Below are positions 19,646 through 29,400 of a DNA stretch of 64,000 nt, piece by piece. Positions within the stretch are counted from its first letter, which is position 1. The number at the start of each line of letters is the position of its first letter. A program made the translations under genes and the position numbers. This DNA comes from Martinezella calliandrae. Its GTDB lineage: Bacteria; Pseudomonadota; Alphaproteobacteria; Rhizobiales; Rhizobiaceae. Where the stretch lies: assembly GCF_030272695.1 (NCBI RefSeq), contig NZ_JARFYN010000040.1, positions 1 through 64,000 on the forward strand, in the 5' to 3' direction. A model generated the notes under the pieces. The model saw only the letters and a list, made by a program, of their open reading frames with translations, had not been told where the DNA came from and did no database searches.

Positions 19646-19647
19646 CC

Positions 19648-20052
19648 ATGCCTTTCGTGAATTCTCAAGGACCGATCCCGGGCATGGATTTTTCGGTGCC
19701 AGATGTCTATTTGCAGCCCACTCCTGCAGGCCCCAATCCGGTGACGTTTTTCAGTAGGGGTATGCGCGCCACGGAAATTCCCACCAATTTCCGGTTCCTG
19801 ATCAGCTGCATGCCTTCCCACAACATGATGAATCTGGCGCCGGTGACGATCAGCGGGCCGGGGCCGGGCGCGACGTCCGGCATGGTCTGCTCGAACAGCC
19901 GCAACGTGAAGGGTTCGCTCAAGCTGATCATCCAGGCGGCGCCGGCGACGCGGGCACTGATGGACCCGACGGTGCAAAACGGCGTTACCCCGAACTCGGT
20001 CGGTGCGACGATCGTGCCCTCGCAGGTGCGCTTTCTCAATCCATGCGGCTGA
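19648..20052 (+). CDS. DUF4150 / PAAR-like spike tip protein
   Basis: 134 residues from ATG 19648; a TTG two codons upstream is also in frame. The pattern GMDFSVPDVYLQPTPAGPNPVTF is the DUF4150 signature, a PAAR-like fold that sharpens VgrG. It has no C-terminal toxin extension, unlike many DUF4150 proteins. Coupled to the upstream pentapeptide gene and 46 bases before vgrG. Confidence 0.85.
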   Translation: MPFVNSQGPIPGMDFSVPDVYLQPTPAGPNPVTFFSRGMRATEIPTNFRFLISCMPSHNMMNLAPVTISGPGPGATSGMVCSNSRNVKGSLKLIIQAAPATRALMDPTVQNGVTPNSVGATIVPSQVRFLNPCG

Positions 20053-20098
20053 GGCTTCTTAGTGTTCGCCCGCCGATAAAGGCAAAGGTTCCAGGAAG

Positions 20099-21625
20099 AT
20101 GAGCGCAACGGATGCCGCACAGGAAATTTCGGTAACACTGCCCGGCGTCAAAGAAGGCGATGTCTTTGCGGACCGGGTGCGCGGACGCGAGGCACTGAGT
20201 GCTGCTTACGATTTCGAAGTCGACGTGATCTCGGGCAGGGTCCTCAATATCCGCGACATGATCGGGCAGGCCGCGACACTGAAGATCAGCGTTCTGGAAG
20301 AAACGGCTGTAGTGAAGGGCGTTGTGCTTAAGGCCGCAAGCCTCGATCCTACCCAGAATCGGCAATTCTGCTACCGCTTCACCATCGGGCCTTCGCTGGC
20401 ACTGATGCGGTTCAGCGCGCAGAACCAGGTCTACGGCACCGATCGCGACATGACCGTCATCGACATCATCGAGAACGAGCTGAAGGATGCAGTCAAGGCA
20501 AGCTCCCGCACCGGAGGCAACCGCGCCGATCGCCGGATCGGCTATCGCATGCTCGCCGGCGGCGACTATCCGAAGCTCGATTTTGTGATGCAGTATCGGG
20601 AAAACGATTTCGATTTCATCTCGCGCCTGTGCGAAAAGTTCGGCATCTTCTACGCTTTCGACCACGACGGCAGCCGCGAGGAAGTGCTGTTTTGCGACCG
20701 AAATGTGCATTTCCGCCAGGTGTCCGGCCAGACCCTTTCGAGCGAATTGCCCTATCGACACCGCTCGATGTCGGTGGGAGAGGGCGGCTTTGCCATCCGC
20801 GCCTTCAATTCGAGCTATGAAGCCTCGACCGGCAGGGTGGAGCTGCGTGAATATTATGAGCTAACTCCGAACGTCGATCTCGGTGTTTCGTCCAAGGCTG
20901 CGCTTTCCGGCCAGGGAATGACGGTACTCTACGGTGAAAACTACCGTACGACGGACGAAGGCCAGTCGCTCGCCCGCGTGCGTGCCAAGCAGCTCGCTGC
21001 GGAGCAGATCGTCTTTCACGGCGAAAGCAATATCCCGCTGCTGCGGCCCGGTTTCTTTTTCAAGCTCATCGATCATCCCGACAGCGCCTTCGAGAGGCTT
21101 TATGTCATCACCGACGTTGAACATAGGATCACCGAGCCGACGCCGCTTGGCTTCACCTCGCACGATAAGACCGCGGAGCCTTATTCCAACCGCTTCACCT
21201 GCATACCCTTCGATGTGCCTTATCGGCCGACGCTGTCGACCCGGAAGCCGGTCGTCGACGGCGTGCTGATCGCCTTCATCGACGGCGAAAAAAATGCCAC
21301 CAAGGCGCAGATCGATGAATATGGGCGCTATCGTGTGCGCATTGTCGATGAAGAGAGCGGCCTGTCGGGGGGGAAAGCCAGCCATCTTGTCCGAAAGGCG
21401 GAGGCCTATGGTGGCGGCGATCAATGCGGCTCCCATTCGACGCTGCTGGTCGGCACGGAGGTCCTTCTCGCCTTCATCAATGGCGATCCCGATCGGCCGA
21501 TCATCCTGGGCGCGCTTTCGAACGCCGAGAAAACCAACCCCGTCGTCGACACCAACGCCAATGCCGCCCAGCGGACGCGAACATCGACGGGCATTGTCTT
21601 CGAACTTTACGATGGTGGCGCTTGA
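20099..21625 (+). CDS. vgrG: T6SS spike protein VgrG (TssI), short form
   Basis: 508 residues. The gp27-like part covers about 1-380, with QYRENDFDFISRLCEKFGIFYAF and the REYYELTP strand. It is followed by the gp5 OB-fold (about 390-490), ending with LLAFINGDPDRPIILGALSNAEKTNPV. The chain stops shortly after the OB-fold, without the triple-stranded beta-helix needle that normally follows. The next gene appears to supply that part. A purine-rich ribosome site (CCAGGAAG) directly precedes the ATG. Confidence 0.95.
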   Translation: MSATDAAQEISVTLPGVKEGDVFADRVRGREALSAAYDFEVDVISGRVLNIRDMIGQAATLKISVLEETAVVKGVVLKAASLDPTQNRQFCYRFTIGPSLALMRFSAQNQVYGTDRDMTVIDIIENELKDAVKASSRTGGNRADRRIGYRMLAGGDYPKLDFVMQYRENDFDFISRLCEKFGIFYAFDHDGSREEVLFCDRNVHFRQVSGQTLSSELPYRHRSMSVGEGGFAIRAFNSSYEASTGRVELREYYELTPNVDLGVSSKAALSGQGMTVLYGENYRTTDEGQSLARVRAKQLAAEQIVFHGESNIPLLRPGFFFKLIDHPDSAFERLYVITDVEHRITEPTPLGFTSHDKTAEPYSNRFTCIPFDVPYRPTLSTRKPVVDGVLIAFIDGEKNATKAQIDEYGRYRVRIVDEESGLSGGKASHLVRKAEAYGGGDQCGSHSTLLVGTEVLLAFINGDPDRPIILGALSNAEKTNPVVDTNANAAQRTRTSTGIVFELYDGGA

Positions 21626-21658
21626 GCACCGACCTGACGATAGTGGAAAGGAACGACT

Positions 21659-22666
21659 ATGGTTACGACCAGCCCGACGAAAGCTGATGAAACGAAGACC
21701 TCCGTCCAAGGCAGCTCGGCGCATTTGTTCGTGCCCTCTGCCGGCCCGACCCAGTCGGTGGCCGACAGCGCTCGTCAGCGAGGCGCTTATCTTCGCCTCG
21801 GCGGATACTCCGGACTGGAAAAGGCGCTGGCCAGTCCGAACAAGAAGGGCTCCGCCGACAGTACCGCTTCCTTTTATCCGCGCCAGCATATCACCGATGC
21901 AGGCGCCAACGCGGTGGAACATGCCGCCGGCGATTCCACTGCGGCCTACAAGTCAGGGATCATGCTCGCCTGTGACGGCCGAATGCTGATGCGTACCGGC
22001 GAGAGATTTTACCTGCATGCGGCGTCGGCCATGCATGTCGATACCGAAAGCACCTTGACGGTCTTTGCCGCTGACGACATTTCGGTCACATCTGACTCGT
22101 CGATTTCGATCCAGACCAAGAACGCCAAGCCGATCACCATCAGCGCCGACGGAGGCGCGGGCGACGTCGAGATTAAGGCGAGAACGGAGACGCGCAACGT
22201 CGATGGCCACAGCTACGAATATATCACCAAGGACAAGCATACGTTCACCGAGGCCGATACTTATGCTTACAAGCTTGGCTATTCAGAAAGCGTGACTTTG
22301 GGCAGCTCTTCGAGCTTTTTCTTCGGCTCGACCTACTCCTATAAGGTCTCGACTGAAATTACCATCACCTTGGGCACTTTGATGCTGTTCTACGCTAGGA
22401 AATTCGAACTTGGCGTTCTCAAAATCGATTTCGTGAAACATAAGCTGGAGTACAAGGAAGGCAACCTCAGCTATGCCCACTGGTCGAGCAAGGCCCGCAA
22501 CATCTATGTCAATGCGGCAGCCGTCGATACCAACACGGCAGCCGTCAAGAAGGATCATGCCGCTGTCGATTCCCAAACCAAGGGTGTGGAATCGGCCAAT
22601 AATGGCGTCGGTGTCGCGACCGGCGCGACCCAGGTCTGGGTCAAGGGCATGATCAATGCTGTCTGA
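21659..22666 (+). CDS. Detached VgrG stalk-like protein
   Basis: 335 residues, 33 bases after vgrG. It starts with an ordinary soluble region (HITDAGANAVEHAAGDSTAAYKSG), then shows short beta repeats of the VgrG/gp5 needle kind (DTESTLTVFAADDISVTSDSSISIQTKNAKPITISADGG). A charged and aromatic segment follows, with one moderately hydrophobic stretch (ITLGTLMLFYARKF), and an alanine-rich tail. The best reading is the C-terminal needle module of a split VgrG, perhaps carrying an effector-like end; the hydrophobic stretch could be a membrane-inserting element. No known toxin motif was recognised. Confidence 0.55.
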   Translation: MVTTSPTKADETKTSVQGSSAHLFVPSAGPTQSVADSARQRGAYLRLGGYSGLEKALASPNKKGSADSTASFYPRQHITDAGANAVEHAAGDSTAAYKSGIMLACDGRMLMRTGERFYLHAASAMHVDTESTLTVFAADDISVTSDSSISIQTKNAKPITISADGGAGDVEIKARTETRNVDGHSYEYITKDKHTFTEADTYAYKLGYSESVTLGSSSSFFFGSTYSYKVSTEITITLGTLMLFYARKFELGVLKIDFVKHKLEYKEGNLSYAHWSSKARNIYVNAAAVDTNTAAVKKDHAAVDSQTKGVESANNGVGVATGATQVWVKGMINAV

Positions 22667-22711
22667 CGTAGCGGCAAGAATCGCGAGGCGCTCGCGTATC
22701 GGGAGGCGGCA

Positions 22712-23359
22712 TTGGAAGAATGGATTGCGAAGCAAGTGAGCCCAGCTTTCGGGACGGAGCATCGCGACGACGGCGTGGCATTAGGCGCAACCCTCCAGCG
22801 TGCGCGAGTGCGGAAATTTCTGACGGCGGCGCAAGCCGGTGTCGAGACGGAAGCAGGCGAGAGCCTGATTGCCCGCCAGGCAGCGAGTTGCCTACTGGCA
22901 CCGGTGATCGGCGATCTAGTGCTCGTCTATACCGATGGCACCGAAGCCTTCATTCTTGCGGTTCTTGTTCGTCGCGCCGAACAGGCCGCTGAAATCTCCG
23001 TGCCAGATACCGCCCACATCACCATCAAGGCAGCCGCCAGGGTCGACGTTACAGCACCCTTGGTGTCAGTCCAGGCAGGCAGACTGGAACTGATCGCGCG
23101 CGGTCTGTTGCAGATGGGCGAGAGCCTGACGACCAATTTCCGCCGCGTTGTCGAGACCGTTGTCGACAAGATGGTCGGCGCGCGCACAATCACCACGCGA
23201 GCCGAGAGCCGCATGGCTGTCGTCAAGGACGTCGAAATGCTCGACGCCGGCAGCCTGGTTCAAAATGTCGAAAGCGTTTCGAGCCAGAAAAGCGAGATCA
23301 CACTCATTACCGCCCGCCGCGATATGCGTCTCGACGGCGAACGTGTCAGCGTCGGTTGA
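22712..23359 (+). CDS. DUF3540 family T6SS accessory protein
   Basis: 215 residues starting at a TTG with a GGGAGG ribosome site. Contains ARQAASCLLAPVIGDLVLVYTDG and the C-terminal region RRVVETVVDKMVGARTITTRAESR typical of DUF3540, a small OB-fold plus beta-needle protein found beside DUF2169 and DUF4150 genes in T6SS islands. Probably another spike or adaptor piece. The next gene begins 16 bases downstream. Confidence 0.8.
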   Translation: MEEWIAKQVSPAFGTEHRDDGVALGATLQRARVRKFLTAAQAGVETEAGESLIARQAASCLLAPVIGDLVLVYTDGTEAFILAVLVRRAEQAAEISVPDTAHITIKAAARVDVTAPLVSVQAGRLELIARGLLQMGESLTTNFRRVVETVVDKMVGARTITTRAESRMAVVKDVEMLDAGSLVQNVESVSSQKSEITLITARRDMRLDGERVSVG

Positions 23360-23375
23360 AGAGAGGACGAATGCG

Positions 23376-25325
23376 GTGATCCTCCTTGAACATCGACTGG
23401 CTGCCGCAGTCAAACATCGCACCGAAGGGCGCGGCGAGAACGCGCTCGCGATCTATCAGGAGATCCTCGATATAAGCCCGGCCAACAGGGAGGCTCTGAA
23501 GGGCCTTGGCGAGGTCCTGCTCGAACTTGGCCGGATCGAGGATTCGGTAAGGATCGCCACGCAGGCGGTTGCTCTTTTGCCGTCCGACCTCGAGGCGCTC
23601 ACGCTGTTGGCCGTCGCCGCGCGCGCTTCGGGCAATGCGGCCGGTGAGGTTCTGGCGCTGGATCAGGCCGCCGACATCGATCCGCGGCATCCGGCAACGG
23701 CCTGCATGCGCGCCGAAAAGGTTCTGGCAGCAGGTGATATGGCCGGCAGCGAGCGTATTCTCGTGAATGCGCTCCGACGTCATCCCGAAGATGCGAAATT
23801 GCTGAGCGCCCTGTCACGGACGTATATGGCCGCGGGACTGACGGCCGATGCACTGGAACTGTCCTTGAAGGCGGTGAAGATCGATCCCCGGTCCAGCGCG
23901 CATCGGGTTCAGCTCGGTTCTCAGCTTGCGGCAGTTGGATACCATGTGGCAGCGCTCGAGCAACTTGAACAAGCGAGCCTTATCGATCCGGCCAATCTCT
24001 TGCCAATGATCTTGATGGCCGAGGCCCATGCGGCACTCGGCCAATTGACCGAGGGACTGCGGATCGCCAAGCGGGCGATCGGCTTGCATCCCGAACAACT
24101 GGCTGCTTGGCGTATCCATGCCCGAATTCGGATTCAGCAGGGAGAAGTCACCGAGGCGCTTGCGGAACTGGCCGACGCCGCCCGACGCCATAAGGATAGG
24201 GTCGAGGCGCTGATCGCTGTCGGTGATGCCTATCGTCAAGCAGGCCAGCATGCACAATCAATCCGTCTGCTCGAGCCACTGAAGGAGCAGCATTCGGCGG
24301 TGGATCTCAGTCACAGGCAAGCCATTCTGGCGATCACGCGCGAAAGCCGTTTGTCGCTCGGCATGATTGAGGAGACATCGTCGCTGATGCAGGAAATCGG
24401 CATTGGTGGCCTGCAACCCGGCGGCGCCCCCGCCGGGCCGCAGGACGATGCGCGACCTGGTGCTGGCTTGAGCGCGGATTGGGCCCAGCTCGCGGCACTG
24501 CCGACGCTGATTGGCCAGCATATGTCCATGCTGGAGGCCCTGCCGCTTTTGCGGTTTCGTGTGACGTCCGATCCTTCCGAGCCGCTGTCGCTTCGCGGGC
24601 CTACCGCGTTCGCGGAACTCGCCGCTCTCTTGCCGGGAACGACCTTTCGGTCAGTCGAAGGCGATCATCCTATCCCCGGGGTCGATGGATTTCCCTTGCC
24701 AGCCATCCTGGCGTTGCCAACGAAAGTTCGCGGCCCCATCGAGACCGGCCCCTACGTCGTCGCGCCCGAGGACCGACGGCCGGTCTGGCGGGAAAGTCTC
24801 GCGCATCTCCCGCGGCCCTGGTTGGCGCTGTCCTGGAATGCCTCTCGTCCGGGGCTGATCCTTGATGATCTCCTGCCGCTGTTCTCCGACTTTACAGGCA
24901 GTTTGATCAGCGTCATCTGGGACGAGAGCCGTCACCAGCTCGCCCAAGCGCCGCATATTATTGACGCCGGCGTTCATTTCGAGAGCCTTGGCGATCTAGC
25001 CGCCGTTCTGGCCGAAGTGGATGCCCTTGTGGGGCCGGACGGCGTGGCGCTGCATCTTGCGGGCGCGATGCATAGGCGCAGTGCGGTTCTGGTGCAGCCC
25101 AATGCTCCCTGGTACTGGTGCGAGCGCGACGGGCGCGCCCTCTGGTATCGATCCGTCAGCGTTTTGAAGACCGGCGCCATCGGTCACTGGGCACAACGGT
25201 GCGGCGAACTTAAAACCGGGCTGATCGAATTCCTGGCAGATCTGCCCGGTGATCGTGATGATCGACCGGTCAAGGCTGTGCAGACCGACAGGGCCTTGCC
25301 GACCCCCCTGGAAGAAGCGCTCTGA
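23376..25325 (+). CDS. TPR protein with glycosyltransferase-like C-terminal region
   Basis: 649 residues from GTG 23376, just after the DUF3540 stop; the frame is open further upstream but inside that gene. Residues about 1-350 are tetratricopeptide repeats (ALAIYQEILDISPANREALKGLGEVLLELGR). The C-terminal 230 residues contain PWLALSWNASRPGLILDDLLPL and DALVGPDGVALHLAGAMHRRSAVLV. This resembles the nucleotide-sugar-binding half found in TPR-glycosyltransferases. Whether it is catalytic is unclear. The position suggests a chaperone or effector-modifying role in this T6SS. Confidence 0.6.
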   Translation: MILLEHRLAAAVKHRTEGRGENALAIYQEILDISPANREALKGLGEVLLELGRIEDSVRIATQAVALLPSDLEALTLLAVAARASGNAAGEVLALDQAADIDPRHPATACMRAEKVLAAGDMAGSERILVNALRRHPEDAKLLSALSRTYMAAGLTADALELSLKAVKIDPRSSAHRVQLGSQLAAVGYHVAALEQLEQASLIDPANLLPMILMAEAHAALGQLTEGLRIAKRAIGLHPEQLAAWRIHARIRIQQGEVTEALAELADAARRHKDRVEALIAVGDAYRQAGQHAQSIRLLEPLKEQHSAVDLSHRQAILAITRESRLSLGMIEETSSLMQEIGIGGLQPGGAPAGPQDDARPGAGLSADWAQLAALPTLIGQHMSMLEALPLLRFRVTSDPSEPLSLRGPTAFAELAALLPGTTFRSVEGDHPIPGVDGFPLPAILALPTKVRGPIETGPYVVAPEDRRPVWRESLAHLPRPWLALSWNASRPGLILDDLLPLFSDFTGSLISVIWDESRHQLAQAPHIIDAGVHFESLGDLAAVLAEVDALVGPDGVALHLAGAMHRRSAVLVQPNAPWYWCERDGRALWYRSVSVLKTGAIGHWAQRCGELKTGLIEFLADLPGDRDDRPVKAVQTDRALPTPLEEAL

Positions 25326-25326
25326 T

Positions 25327-25671
25327 ATGGCGTTCTGGCGACCCGTCACCCGCGAGCCGGACGCGTTGCGCGCGGCCCTCCTGGAATACCTGCGTAATCG
25401 GTCGCCACGAGTATTTCTCGATGCATCGGCCTCAGGCCGCCCGCTCGGACGCACCACCGTCGTCATGAGTGACGGCAGCAATCTCGCGATCGACGTGGTC
25501 GTGACACTCGAGCGGGCGGCCGCCTTTTCCGAACGGGCCGCGATCTACTTCGCCATCAGCGGCCATGCTGCAAATCACGGGGCCGGTTACGAAGTCGCCG
25601 GACTGATCGTTATCGACCGCAAGACGCTCGCTTTCCTTTTGCTCGACGTCACCGTCAGTGCCGTTGCGTGA
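25327..25671 (+). CDS. Small unknown protein ending the T6SS accessory operon
   Basis: 114 residues starting one base after the TPR gene stop (TGATATG), so clearly cotranscribed. It is a mixed alpha/beta chain with no signal peptide or obvious motif; STT-like VVMSDGSNLAIDVVVTLERA and HGAGYEVAGLIVIDRKTLAFLLLD suggest a small beta-rich domain. Not recognised. An immunity protein or adaptor would fit the position but is only a guess. Confidence 0.6.
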   Translation: MAFWRPVTREPDALRAALLEYLRNRSPRVFLDASASGRPLGRTTVVMSDGSNLAIDVVVTLERAAAFSERAAIYFAISGHAANHGAGYEVAGLIVIDRKTLAFLLLDVTVSAVA

Positions 25672-26203
25672 AGGGCCAGTTTTTTGGAGAATTTAACCGA
25701 GGTGCAGGTTCGGCGTGTGGAGGAAGGGCATTGCCCGCATTCACGCGAATGCACGATGAGCAAGTCGGCGGATGTCCGTTATTCCAGGCACTTGCGCGGC
25801 AGCGCGTTCACATGATGGGCGAGGGCGATTTGCAAGTTCGAGCAGAGGTTAGCAGCAGTCTTCCTGTACTGAAAAGTTCGCACGACATCTCACCTGGAAT
25901 CCTGGGCAGCGACTTGGTCAAAACGGTGCTGCACCGATTACGTGCGGCGCCTGCAGCGATTTGCGGTTGTTTCAGGTGCGGACCTCAACTGAGGAGCACT
26001 CGCCGGACCGCTACCGAAAGCTCACTCGGCGCGTGGTGCGTCCTTTGGAGCCGGAGTTGCAATCCGCCGAGCGAACCTATTTGGATTCGCGCCCGCTCGC
26101 CGCCGGCGTAATCGAGGCTGGGGCCGCCTATCTCCGGCTCATAGCGGAAGTGGGGCGCCGTATTCTCCGTTCCGATCTCCGCAACCACCGATGTGATGGC
26201 CTC
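25672..26203. other. Intergenic stretch without recognisable gene
   Basis: 532 bases between the convergent T6SS accessory operon and mbtH. Several frames are open here on both strands (up to about 147 codons) but none has family-like sequence or a convincing ribosome site, and they overlap each other. Probably non-coding or decayed DNA. Confidence 0.5.
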
Positions 26204-26422
26204 TTACGGAGCCTCTGCTTCGATGGCAGCCTTAAGGCTGTTGGGCCGCATGTCGGTCCAACGCGTCTCGATTTGATCGAGGCACGCGTGGCGGGTGGCG
26301 GGTCCGAAGCCGGTGTGCCAGCCAGCAGGGACGTCTGCAAATTCGGGCCACAGAGAGTGCTGACCCTCGTCATTGACCAGCACCAGGAAGGTAGCATGGG
26401 GATCGTCGAAGGGGTTAGTCAT
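26204..26422 (-). CDS. MbtH-like NRPS chaperone
   Basis: 72 residues from MTNPFDDPHATFLVLVNDEG with an AAGGA ribosome site. It carries the full MbtH signature N-x-E-x-Q-x-S-L-W-P-x(5)-P-x-G-W. Conserved tryptophans are seen in SLWPEF, AGWHTGFG and TRWTDMRPNSL. MbtH proteins bind adenylation domains and are needed for their solubility and activity. It begins 10 bases after the NRPS stop, so the two are cotranscribed, as ybdZ is linked to entF in enterobacteria. Confidence 0.95.
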   Translation of the reverse strand: MTNPFDDPHATFLVLVNDEGQHSLWPEFADVPAGWHTGFGPATRHACLDQIETRWTDMRPNSLKAAIEAEAP

Positions 26423-26432
26423 GGTGGATCCT

Positions 26433-29400
26433 TTATACGGAGGCAGATCGTGTTTGCGATGCTCGCTCAAGGGCCCCGGCTAAAAGCGGGCCGATGGCAG
26501 CAAGCGTGGCAGGGCGCATCATTTTCTCGTGCCGGCAGACAATGTCGTGGATACTGATGCGGCCGGTGACATAGCGCTGCCAGTCCTCCGGCTGCGATTC
26601 CTTGGCGGTCAGCGTCGCCCGGAAGAACAGCAGATCCCCTTGGAAGGTTCTAGGCCTGAACTCGCGCATCAAGCGCGGGGCGTCACGGAAATTCCTGAAG
26701 ATACTCTCAACAAGTCGGTCGCCGAGGGCCAACGCGTCAGTCTTTGCAAGGAGCCCCCGGAGTTGCGCAGGAGATGGCACCGCATCCCCGAACTCGACCG
26801 GCCGGTCCGAGAACACATCGAGCAGCACCTCCATCAAATCCCGGATAGTTGGTTCAGGCGCAACTGCGTGGGGCGCTTCACGGGGCATGGGATAGCCGTC
26901 CAGGTATGCGAGCAGGGAGACCCGCTCCCGCTTGTCCTGCAGGCGATTTGCGATTGCGTGGGCGACATGACAGCCGAAGGACCAGCCGAGCAAGTGATAG
27001 GGGCCACAAGGTTGCACTGAACGTATCTCGTGGAGATAGTCTTCGGCCATTGCCTCAATCGATAATTCCGAAGTCTGCCCGTCGACGAAACCCAAGGCCT
27101 GCACGCCGTAGAGGGGGCGGCCCTTTAGGTGCTGCACGAGACCGGCATACGGCCAAGCGAGGCCGCCGGCAGGGTGGATGCAGAAAAGTGGTGGATGGCT
27201 ACCTTGGATGCGCAACGGCAGGAGCACACGGAGGGAGGCGGAGGCAGCCGCCTGCTCGTGATCGGCCTCCGCGAGACCAGCGGCGAGCTGGGCGGGGGTG
27301 GGGGCGTCGAATAGGGCCCGGATCGGCAGCTCGACGGCGAGGGCGGCGCGGATGCGGCCAACCAGGCGAGTGGCGAGCAGCGAGTGACCGCCGAGCTCGA
27401 AGAAGTTGTCCTCGGGGCCGACACGTTCCAGCCCCAGCAGATCGGCGTAGAGCTTGCATAGCAGCGCCTCCTCCGGCGTCTGCGGCGCCCGCGTGCTGCG
27501 GCCCGCCATGACCAGCGCCGGCAGCGCCTTGCGGTCGAGCTTGCCGTTCGGGGTGAGGGGCAGGGCTTCGAGCCCGACGATCGCCGACGGCACCATGTGT
27601 TCGGGCAGCCGCGCCGCTGCATGCGCTCGTAGCGCCTGGGCGTCGAGGTCTTGGCCTGCCACCGCCACGACATAGCCGACCAGCTGCTGGCCCCCTGGGC
27701 CGTCCGCGCGCGCCACCACCGCTGCCTGTGCGACCGCCGGATGGGCGCTCAGCGCCGCCGCCACCTCTGCCGGCTCGATCCGAACGCCGCGTATTTTGAC
27801 CTGGTCGTCGACCCGGCCGAGAAAGTCGAGCATGCCGTCCGCCCGCCATCGCGCCAGATCGCCGGTGCGATACATCCGCCCTCCCGGCTCGCCGAACGGG
27901 CATGCCACGAACCGCTCCGCCGTCAGGCTCGGGCGCCCGCAATACCCTCGCGCCAGACCCGTCCCCGCAATGTACAGCTCACCCGCCACACCTGCCGGCA
28001 CCGGACGCAGACTGCCGTCGAGCACGTACACACGAGTGTTCCAGATCGGTCGGCCGATCGGCACGGAGGTCTCGTCGCGGTCGCGGCTACACTCCGACGC
28101 TGTGACGTCGATAGCGGCTTCCGTAGGCCCGTAGAGATTGTGTAGCGCTACATCCAAACTGGCGAAGAAGAGGGCCTGCAACGTCGCCGGCAGCGCCTCG
28201 CCGCTGCAGATCACGCGCCGTAGACCCCGATAGTCACCGGATGCTTGCTCCTGTATAAAAGCCCGAAGCATGGAGGGCACGAAGTGTACCGTGGTAACGC
28301 CGTGGCCAGCAATGGTCGCGGCCAGATAGGCCGGATCCTGGTGCCCGCCTGGCCGGGCAAGCACCAGCGCGGCGCCTCCGATTAGCGGCCAGAAGAACTC
28401 CCACACCGAGACGTCGAAGCCGGACGGGGTCTTCTGCAGGACTCTATCGCTGCCGTCGAGGCAATATTCGGCCTGCATCCACAGCAGGCGATTGACGATC
28501 GCCTGCTCGGAAACGGCGACGCCCTTGGGTGTTCCGGTGGAGCCTGAGGTGTAGATGACGTAGGCGAGGTCGCGAATATCGAGCCGGCGGACGCGGTCTG
28601 CGTCAGTGGGAGCGGTGGCAGAGGCAGCGGCGATGGTGGCCCGCAACTGCGGCTCGTCGAGCAGCAGGCGGACGGGGCCGGCCGCAGGCAGGCGGGCGGC
28701 CAGTGCGGAGGTGGTGACCAGTGCCACCGGGCCGGCGTCATCGAGCATGAAGCCCAGTCGAGCCTCGGGATAGCCGGGATCGAGCGGCAGGTAGGCCGCT
28801 CCCGCCTTGAGGATGGCCAGCAGCGCAACGACCATCTCCGGCGAGCGCTCCAGGCAGATCGCCACCACCTGATCGGGCCCGATTCCCAGTCCGATCAGGT
28901 GATGCGCCAGCCGGTTAGCGCGGGCGTCAAGTTCGGCATAGCTGAGTTCCTGATCCTCGAAGATGAGCGCCGTGGCCGCGGGGCTGCGGCACACCTGCTG
29001 CTCGAACAGCGCCGGCAAGGTGGTCTCAGGCACCGGCCGGGCAGTGGCATTCCACTCCTCCACGATCTGCCGGCGCTCGGCGGGCGCGAGCAGCTCAAAT
29101 GAACTGATCGGCCGCCCGGGCGCGGCAGGCACAGCCTCAAACAACAACTCCAGTCGCGCCTGGTATGCGGCCAGATCGGCGGACGCGTAGAACGTCGCGT
29201 CGGCATCGAGAGCAATCTCCAAGGGTGCGTCGGCACCGCGATCGAAGACGTAAAGGTCGAGGTCCCGGACCGGGCCGTTGGCCAAGTTTCGCGCCGCCGC
29301 AACATGACCCCCAAAGCTGAGCGTGTAGTCGAACGGCTCAATGTTTATCGCGGTGGTGAACAGATGCTGCCAATTAGCCGCGAGGCCGAGGTCACGGCGC

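Noticed and set aside
20036..21922. Minus-strand frames of 241 and 353 codons opposite vgrG
   Set aside because: Antisense shadows of vgrG in high-GC DNA; no conserved motif.
25668..26557. Plus-strand frames of 147 and 198 codons between the T6SS operon and mbtH
   Set aside because: No family-like sequence, poor starts, and the longer one is antisense to mbtH and the NRPS.
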